In this document: in pieces, positions 57,708-64,000 of the stretch
Layout: each line of letters begins with the position of its first letter
How positions within the stretch are numbered: the stretch's first letter is position 1
From: Calonectria ilicicola
Taxonomy: Eukaryota > Ascomycota > Sordariomycetes > Hypocreales > Nectriaceae
Reading direction: 5' to 3'
NCBI GenBank assembly: GCA_020809705.1
Contig: CP085828.1
Span: 2,232,001 to 2,296,000 of the forward strand
Length of the DNA stretch: 64,000 nucleotides
Program-made: the position numbers and the translations under genes
The notes under the pieces: generated by a model
Database searches by the model: none
Told to the model about the DNA's origin: nothing
What the model saw: only the letters and a program-made list of their open reading frames with translations

Positions 57708-58038
57708 AGGCAAATTATTAATGGATCAACCGGGTGATGTATTTAGTTCCAACATCAGAAGCCCATTCCAAACGATATACATACTACTCTGTCTTTGCTT
57801 TGAGCTGTCTGGAAATTCGAAGAAAAAAGGGTCTCTTAAGTATTTCATGCAAGCAATAAAATTCCAAGTATAATCACTCCGCATCTTAGCGGGCCGAGCC
57901 AGTCTCTCTATCAACCTGAAGCCACGAGCTGCCTAGAGCCGTGTCTAATGATCACCCATCTCGCGCCAAAAAGCTTTGTAATATCCCATCCAAGTTCTGT
58001 TATTCTGTCGTGCAAGTCATAATGCCTCGTAAGGATTT
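57708..58038. other. Convergent 3' intergenic region
   Basis: This 331-bp gap lies between the RRP8 and DDI1 stop codons. It is A/T-richer than the flanking genes and should hold both 3' untranslated regions. Confidence 0.6.
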
Positions 58039-59504
58039 CTAAGATTCGAAAAAGATGAGGCTGGCAGCCACATCCGCATTGCCATCAGCCGCCTGCAGAG
58101 CCTGGATGGCCTGCTCCCGGGTGGCCCCCATGGCCATGAGACCTTCAATGGCTTGAGGGGGGAAATTGGGCTGTGATGTCGAGGGTTGTGAAGGTGCTAC
58201 CGGAGCTGGAGCCGGTGTGGCGACAGGTTGCGGTGTTGCAGCTGGGGTTTGTTGTTGAGCTTCAGCCGGTACCACGGCTCCTGAACGCTGCCCAATAGCA
58301 GTCCCTGAAGGGCCGGGAATAGTTGGTTCCTCCGTCAATGCTTCCTCTTCCTTGGGGATTTCAGCTTCTCCCAAGAAGGGCACTTCCTCACCCTGGATAA
58401 TGAGCTTGTCCTTTGCAAGGTCAATGGTAGCCTGGTATCTTTTCAGCATGTCCAAGCCCAACAGCAAATCAACCGATTTTCCCTCCATAACGGTGAAGCT
58501 GCAAGGCAGGAAAAGCTTGCCAATCTTGATCTGCGCGGAGTGGACACGCCCTATAATGGTGGCAGTTCCAACGCCACGGGCCACGCCGGCGAACCTCTTA
58601 TCGACTAGCCGCATGATTCCGCATGCGTCGGCACAAGCAGGAGACATAATGGTGGCCTGGGCACCAGAATCAACCAACGCCTTGACCTTGTGGCCGTTTA
58701 CTTCCACATCAAGGTAGAGCATGTGGACTCTTCCAAATACTGCGATCATTGGTCAGTGCGCAAAGTTTATGAAATACACCACGCATGGCTTACCTTCAGG
58801 GTTGTGCTCCATGGCATTCTGCAGGTTCTCCATGACCCGTTCTTGGCGAATCATCTCTTCGATCTTTCTCTGGTTCTCGATATTGAAGGGGTCGTCATTA
58901 AGTCTCTCTATTTCCCTCTGTCGTTCTAGGCGCTCTCTATGTTCACGGTCTTGGTTGTCTTGTAAAATGCGAGTGAATCGAGCAGGATCGTCCACAGCGG
59001 CGGCCAGTTCAGGGTGTTGTCGTTGAAGTTGAGCCCTCAATATGGGATTTCCAAGGACCTGGAGCCGGAGAAGTTCAGGGTCCTGCTCATTGCCGCCACG
59101 TCTGCGGGCCTGTGCCGGTGCTGCTGGCGCTTGAGGCTGAGCCTGGGGCCGGCGAGGTTGATCAGGCACGCCCGTACTTCCTCGCATATCTCGAACATGC
59201 AAAGCCAGCATCTCCCCATCGGTGATCTGTAGCTGTTCCATAGTCTTGGAGTCGTCGGAGATTAAGCGGCCATTGTGGTAGATATGCTGAGAGGTGGGGG
59301 GGATGGAGGATTCGGCTTGAATGGACTCGCGAAGGGTGGCCATGCTCATGTCGGGGAAAATCTCGAGGGTGAGTAGGCTGTCCTGTTCCCCAGCTTGGGG
59401 GTTGAATATGTTGAGCGTAATGCGCCTGGTGGCCAAGGACGGGTCAGCATTTTTGGACAACGGCGAGGTTAGGGAAGAGGTTTTGGGGGTGGGTGAGCTC
59501 ACAT
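58039..59504 (-). CDS. DDI1: DNA damage-inducible protein 1 (UBL-retropepsin-UBA shuttle)
   Basis: Three exons on the minus strand: 59504-59503 (coding AT only), 59425-58794 and 58739-58039, giving 444 residues. The start codon is split: AT ends exon 1 and G opens exon 2, which continues [10 protein letters not shown], the usual beginning of fungal Ddi1. The gtgagc donor, ctaac branch site and accag acceptor support this. The ubiquitin-like domain covers about 1-78. A charged helical region follows ([19 protein letters not shown]). The retropepsin-like domain has its catalytic triplet DSGA starting at Asp235 ([15 protein letters not shown]) and [12 protein letters not shown] Pro/Gln/Ala linker leads to a UBA domain at the end ([20 protein letters not shown]). 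Ddi1 brings ubiquitinated proteins to the proteasome and cleaves some of them. All catalytic features are intact. Confidence 0.95.
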
Positions 59505-62500
59505 GATGGGCAGGTGTGCTTGCAAGCTGGGGGATCAACAAAGGGAATAGCAGCTGAAGTTGTGGTTGTAATCGAGGTTATACAGGTGGCTGCGGCTGGG
59601 TCTGGGTGGGGAGCAGAACCTCAGCGATTGCGGGTGGAATGAAGCCGGGAGATGCTAGACAAGGCAGCAGCCGATTTGCCAGTCTCGGCGAGAGCTCACG
59701 GGAGCGAAAAGGACGAAGACAGAGAGGGGGGGAGGGAGAGGGAAGAGGGGTCGATAGAAGCAAGCTTCGGAGGAGGGGAAGTAGGGATGTGGCTAGAGAA
59801 GTGACGATGGAGGCGCTGGGCAGGACTGGGGGGCACGGAATAAAAGAACCAAGAGAGGAAACAAGGCGGACGGCGACGGACTCGGGGAGGGAGACGGAGT
59901 GGGGGAGGACTGAGTCGTGACGCAGGTATTGGAGTCGCTGGCTTGTTCGAGGATGATGGAGTTGGCGAACAGCTAGACAGAAGGTCGAGGTCAAAGCGAG
60001 GGAGGCTGGCCGAGCAGGGCAGGTCGTAGCCTATACTAGTACTAAGTGGCCTGGGGAGAAGGCAAAATGGAGAATGGAGCTTTGGGCTGGGGAAACCATG
60101 GAGCCGGAGCAGCAACCTTGGGAGCTGATAGGGACGGATGGAGCAAGGGCAGGGCTTGATTTGTGTTTATTTTTTATTTTATTTTTTTCTACTTGTTTTT
60201 TATTTGCATGTGGGCGGCAGGTATCCCGTTTGGGTGGGATGCTTCATGTAATGTTGGGTTGTCGACGTGGAGGCGGTATATTCATGTCATATGTCCCAGG
60301 GCTGCTTTTGCTTACAGGGCATTGAGCAGGTGGATGCCATCCAAGAGAGCTGGTTGAAGCTACGGTAGGTACAGGCAGAGAGGGGTAGGACTGCCCATGC
60401 ACAACGAAACCTACCAAGCAGCAAAGGCGCTGGAGGGGCAAATTTTGCGTGGGCGTAGTGGGACTCGGTAGGCGTGGCGGTGACGACAGAGGCCCTCGCA
60501 CTGCCCAAACACAGGCGTTTCAGCGGGCTCCACGAGAGCGGAAGCTCAGAGCGCCAGCTAACCTCAGTGGCATGGTGCTTGATTGGTGGCCCGGCTGGCT
60601 GGGGTCCAGCACTGCGCAGCTGCAGCCGCTCCCCGAGGAGGAGACGCTATGTTCACTCTGGCCACCGACCTCGGGGCGCCTGCAAGCTGCACCTAATCAG
60701 GTACGTCTCGCAGTCGCCAACGGGAGGGTTCCATCATCCACCAAAGCCTCGGTCGAGTGCTAGTTAACGCACCCCAGGTCAGCGACGTTTTGTTCCATTT
60801 CACTCGTCTGATGCGACGGTCAGTTGGTAGTTGGTAGCTGGACGACATGTTATAAAATCCCCGTGGCCACTCGCCAACCTCGTTTTCTGTTTCTGTTTGT
60901 TTATTTGTTTGCCCGTTTGCCCCCTGGGTTTGGTTGCTTATTGCATGCTCATACTCCCGCCCCCCGTCCAATCCATTCCCCCTCTGCATGCTTGCTTTGC
61001 TAACCCTGGCTGCACTATGATGCCGTCATGCCATTCAAGCCTTGCCCCTCCGCCCACCATCGAAGTCGACCGAAGCCCATCGACCATCGTTTCCCGCAGC
61101 GGAGTTTACGGCAGCAAAGTAGAAAAATCCGCTCAGTGGAAGGCCGATGACACCAGCGGGCGTCGAACCGGCCGCCGAGCCGCGATGACGAGTCAAATGA
61201 CGCCTGAGCGGCCATTTCTCATTGCTTACTGATGGCAGGCAAAAGCCGTCCCACGGCGACATCATGGCACACAGGCAATTCGACCATGGCAGACAATCAT
61301 CCATTCCGCGCCCACAAAAAAAAAAAAAAACAGCCTTCGTCGTTTAACCATATGCAAGTCAACGTGAAAACGGGACACTGGCGCCCAAGCGTCGCAAATA
61401 AGACACATGCACATACGCATCGATGCCCAGACAAGCATCCAATACCAGCCGAGATGCTCTAACTGTTGGTGAAATGGCAGCGCAGCTCGCACCTGGATCG
61501 CCACGGCGTCTGCCGCTCTAGGCTCAACCTGGTCCGCGGCCCGTATGGGGTCCAATTATCGATCGTCCCCAGCGACAGGGAATTGGGGCCAGTTGCAGCA
61601 TGATCTCCTCTGCAGCACAGGTGAGTACCCTGGCTTGGCGACTTGGCGACGAGCTTTTCGATGGCTCTGATTGCCGAGGCCCATTGTATCAACCGTCTTG
61701 TGGTGAGTCGGGTACAGTTGCTTTTAGGGCTTGTTTTCAACGAAAACCCTGGTACCGAGGACTCGATTGAGTCATGGTGGACTTTGTGGCGGAAAGACTA
61801 TTAGCTGCACGCTCGACAGCTGGACAGCTCATCGAACCACCACGTTATATCCGGGCATGACTAGAGCATTGTCACGAGCTCACGTCCGTGTCACTGTTCC
61901 CATTGACTAGCTCCGTTGCCTGCTAGGCACCTGCTCCGATCGGTTTGGTCGCAATCGTCACAGCTCGAGCGTCGTATTCCACCCAAACTTGGTAAGGGCT
62001 TACAAACCCAGATGGCCCGCAAACCAAGCGGTATTTGAATTAATGGTAAATTTGATATTTGCATCATGTCCTCGTTTGATATCATAGGTATGCACAATGA
62101 CGATGGGTAGAGCGAGGCAGCAAACAGCCAACCCATGGTGTTTTTTGGGGTGAGAATAATAACCCATCCATCCAATAACCACACCCCACCCTGTCAGCGG
62201 CCTCATGGTAGCTTTCAGCCACACAAGTTGTTGGGAAGGAGTAAGTATTCCAAATGTAGGATATAAGGAAAGAGTAAATACTTGAAAGTCCATTGGCACA
62301 AAGTGTCTGTTTCTGGAGGTGCTGTTGAAATAAGCTGCTATCGGCACATCACGTCATTGACATTCGATCTGACCTTGTTTGCTGGGCTCGGAATCCTATG
62401 GCAATGCACAATACCCCATACTTTCTTTTTAAAAAAAAAAAAAACCAATGACAAGGAAAGAGAAACCCGACTATTAATCTCAAGAAGGCTACTGGTGATT

Positions 62501-62957
62501 TCTCCATACGCAATACCCCAAACGCCCCATTTACGCTTTTAATTGTGGTTTCAGCGTTTGGCATCCTCGTGACCCCAACGGCGGAAGCCGAGTCCGTGAT
62601 TGGCTGATACAACCACCTGATCTCGCAGTGGCCAATATCCCCAAATTTTATAGCTTTCGGATCGAACGAGTTGGGGCAGGCTAGTGACGATGCCGCTTTT
62701 CACGTTAACATCATCCGATTAACTTCCCGTCGCAAAAATACGTCAACAAGCTCCAACACTGACAAAACCAATCCATAAATCATCATTGGACAAGTAAAAA
62801 AAAGATACTCCAACGGCATCAAAGTCTCTTTTACAGTCACCGGCCGGTGCGAGCTTCAGTTTGTCAACTGCGCTAGCAGCCTCGTGTCGGCAGGGCCAAG
62901 ACTTGAGGGCCTCAAACACTGCGCACAATTATCTCGACATCTGCTCTATTAGCTACC
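59505..62957. other. Divergent intergenic region, DDI1 and GNAT gene
   Basis: This 3.5-kb region separates two gene starts. The first ~500 bp are purine-rich on the plus strand, so they form the CT-rich leader of DDI1, whose first exon is almost wholly untranslated. The middle has ordinary composition with T-rich (60160-60200) and A-rich (61314-61330, 62430-62445) stretches. No coding frame or repeat element is supported. Confidence 0.55.
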
Positions 62958-64000
62958 ATGAACCACAAAAACGAGTTTGCGACAGCTGCCCGGGACATCA
63001 TTTTCTCTGGCGGTGCCGAAGCTGCGAGAGATGAAGACGAGGATGCCGATGCTATTGATGACTCCTGTGACGCCGATGAGGAGATGGTCATGTCCAAAAG
63101 AAACATTGCTCAGCTAAGAATCCAGAAGCGTAATTCTGAAGCCGGCATGTTGAAAAAGGTCATTCCTTTCCATTGGGCACCAATGCTCTCCCCGCTGACG
63201 GAAAACGACATCGACACGTGCCTGACTCTTGAGGCCGCGGCCTTGTCGGAGCCAACACACAGAGCAACCAGAGAAAAGGTACAGGCAGCATCTCAATTCA
63301 CTTCCATAAGATATAATTTAACGACCCTAGGGGTTTAACGCGATTAAAGTAGGTCATCAACTAACATCTCTTAGATTGAATATCGTATCCGAAAATCAGG
63401 GGCGGTTTGCTATGGACTATTCAACACTTACAGCCCAGATGATGCCAAAGACTGGAAAATTGCAACTCTCCATCACAGTCGACTAGTCGAATCTGGCCGC
63501 ACTGATCATGCAAAGCACGTCATGTTTGCCCACATCCTTGCCACCCTTGGGAAGCATCCAGTTGTTACTGATGATGACATGGCATTGCCAGAAAATTGGA
63601 GGGAGCCAATGGCTTGCAATGACTCAGCTAAAGGTCACCAATCATCGGGCAGAACAATATGCCTTCATTCGTTTGCTGTCTGCCCCGAGGTCCAAGGCGT
63701 TGGAATTGGTAAAACCGCCATGAAATCATATCTCCAGCTTATGAACGAATCCGGCATGGCAGACCGGGTCGCATTAATATGTCAGCCAGTACGTTCTCAA
63801 TCTTTGCACATCTTTGAACAATAATAGACCATGTATTGACTATCTATCATAGTACTCTGTCCAGTTTTACCAATGCTTCGGGTTCAGGGATCTGGGCCCA
63901 AGCACAGCCGCCCTTGCAGGTCAAGGCTGGCGTGCCATGGTAAGTTCAATGGCTACTAGTCCTCAATTCAAGTTCTGAATCTGACCAACTACTTCAGGTC
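62958..64000 (+). CDS. GNAT N-acetyltransferase, arylalkylamine/polyamine type (3' truncated)
   Basis: Partial at the right edge. Exons are 62958-63278, 63375-63788 and 63853-63939, and a fourth begins at 63998. The protein so far has 275 residues. Residues 1-60 carry an acidic extension (ARDEDEDADAIDDS). The GNAT fold starts near SPLTENDIDTCLTLEAAALS. The acetyl-CoA loop is in CPEVQGVGIGKTAMKSYLQL, matching the Q/RxxGxG/A motif, preceded by the strand HSFAVCP. After intron 2 come FYQCFGF and RDLGPSTAALAGQGW, the usual last strand and helix. The central part resembles serotonin/arylalkylamine N-acetyltransferases and yeast Paa1, including an insertion between strands (ATLGKHPVVTDDDMALPENW). 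It would acetylate small amines with acetyl-CoA; the actual substrate is not determined. The missing end is only lost to the window edge. Confidence 0.85.

Overview
The window is nuclear DNA of a filamentous ascomycete. Genes carry many short introns (49-153 bp) with GT..AG ends and gctaac/ctaac branch sites just before the acceptor, intergenic regions are long, and two genes encode Zn(II)2Cys6 transcription factors. The protein set and style fit Sordariomycetes, probably Hypocreales; that placement is inference from family resemblance and no species is claimed. I see no operon, CRISPR array, intact transposon or biosynthetic cluster.

Layout, left to right. 1-4995: non-coding, ending in a pyrimidine-rich leader. 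4996-8226 (+): Zn2Cys6/fungal_trans regulator. 9129-9923 (-): single-pass membrane protein with a pentapeptide repeat. 11430-13904 (-): PH-domain protein. 13905-21376: 7.5 kb without a convincing gene, holding simple repeats. 21377-22490 (+): coiled-coil protein of unknown role. 22996-24390 (+): mitochondrial L-2-hydroxyglutarate dehydrogenase. 24721-26901 (-): WD40/DUF2415-type protein. 29264-31409 (+): mitochondrial Hsp70 (SSC1). 32115-32669 (-): small membrane protein. 33057-35013 (-): SRP68. 36931-40411 (+): SNF2 ATPase with an embedded RING finger. 41058-43995 (-) and 44920-45831 (+): gamma-tubulin complex component 2 and proteasome subunit alpha-5, head to head. 46207-49199 (-): second Zn2Cys6 regulator. 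49200-56213: 7 kb without a convincing gene. 56214-57707 (+) and 58039-59504 (-): Rrp8 rRNA methyltransferase and Ddi1, tail to tail. 62958 to the right edge (+): GNAT acetyltransferase, truncated by the window.

Most genes are housekeeping genes of protein synthesis, targeting and turnover (Rrp8, SRP68, SSC1, PUP2, Ddi1), with chromatin/DNA repair (SNF2-RING), microtubule nucleation (GCP2) and metabolism (L2HGDH). They do not form a pathway; their grouping looks like ordinary fungal gene order. Exon boundaries were worked out by hand from splice consensus, reading-frame continuity and family sequence, and every multi-exon model given closes in frame.

I did not find a new biological system. 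The most notable observations are a GC-AG intron in the proteasome gene, a start codon split by an intron in DDI1, competing splice acceptors in the WD40 gene, an unresolved N-terminus in the SNF2-RING gene, and two very long gene-poor blocks.
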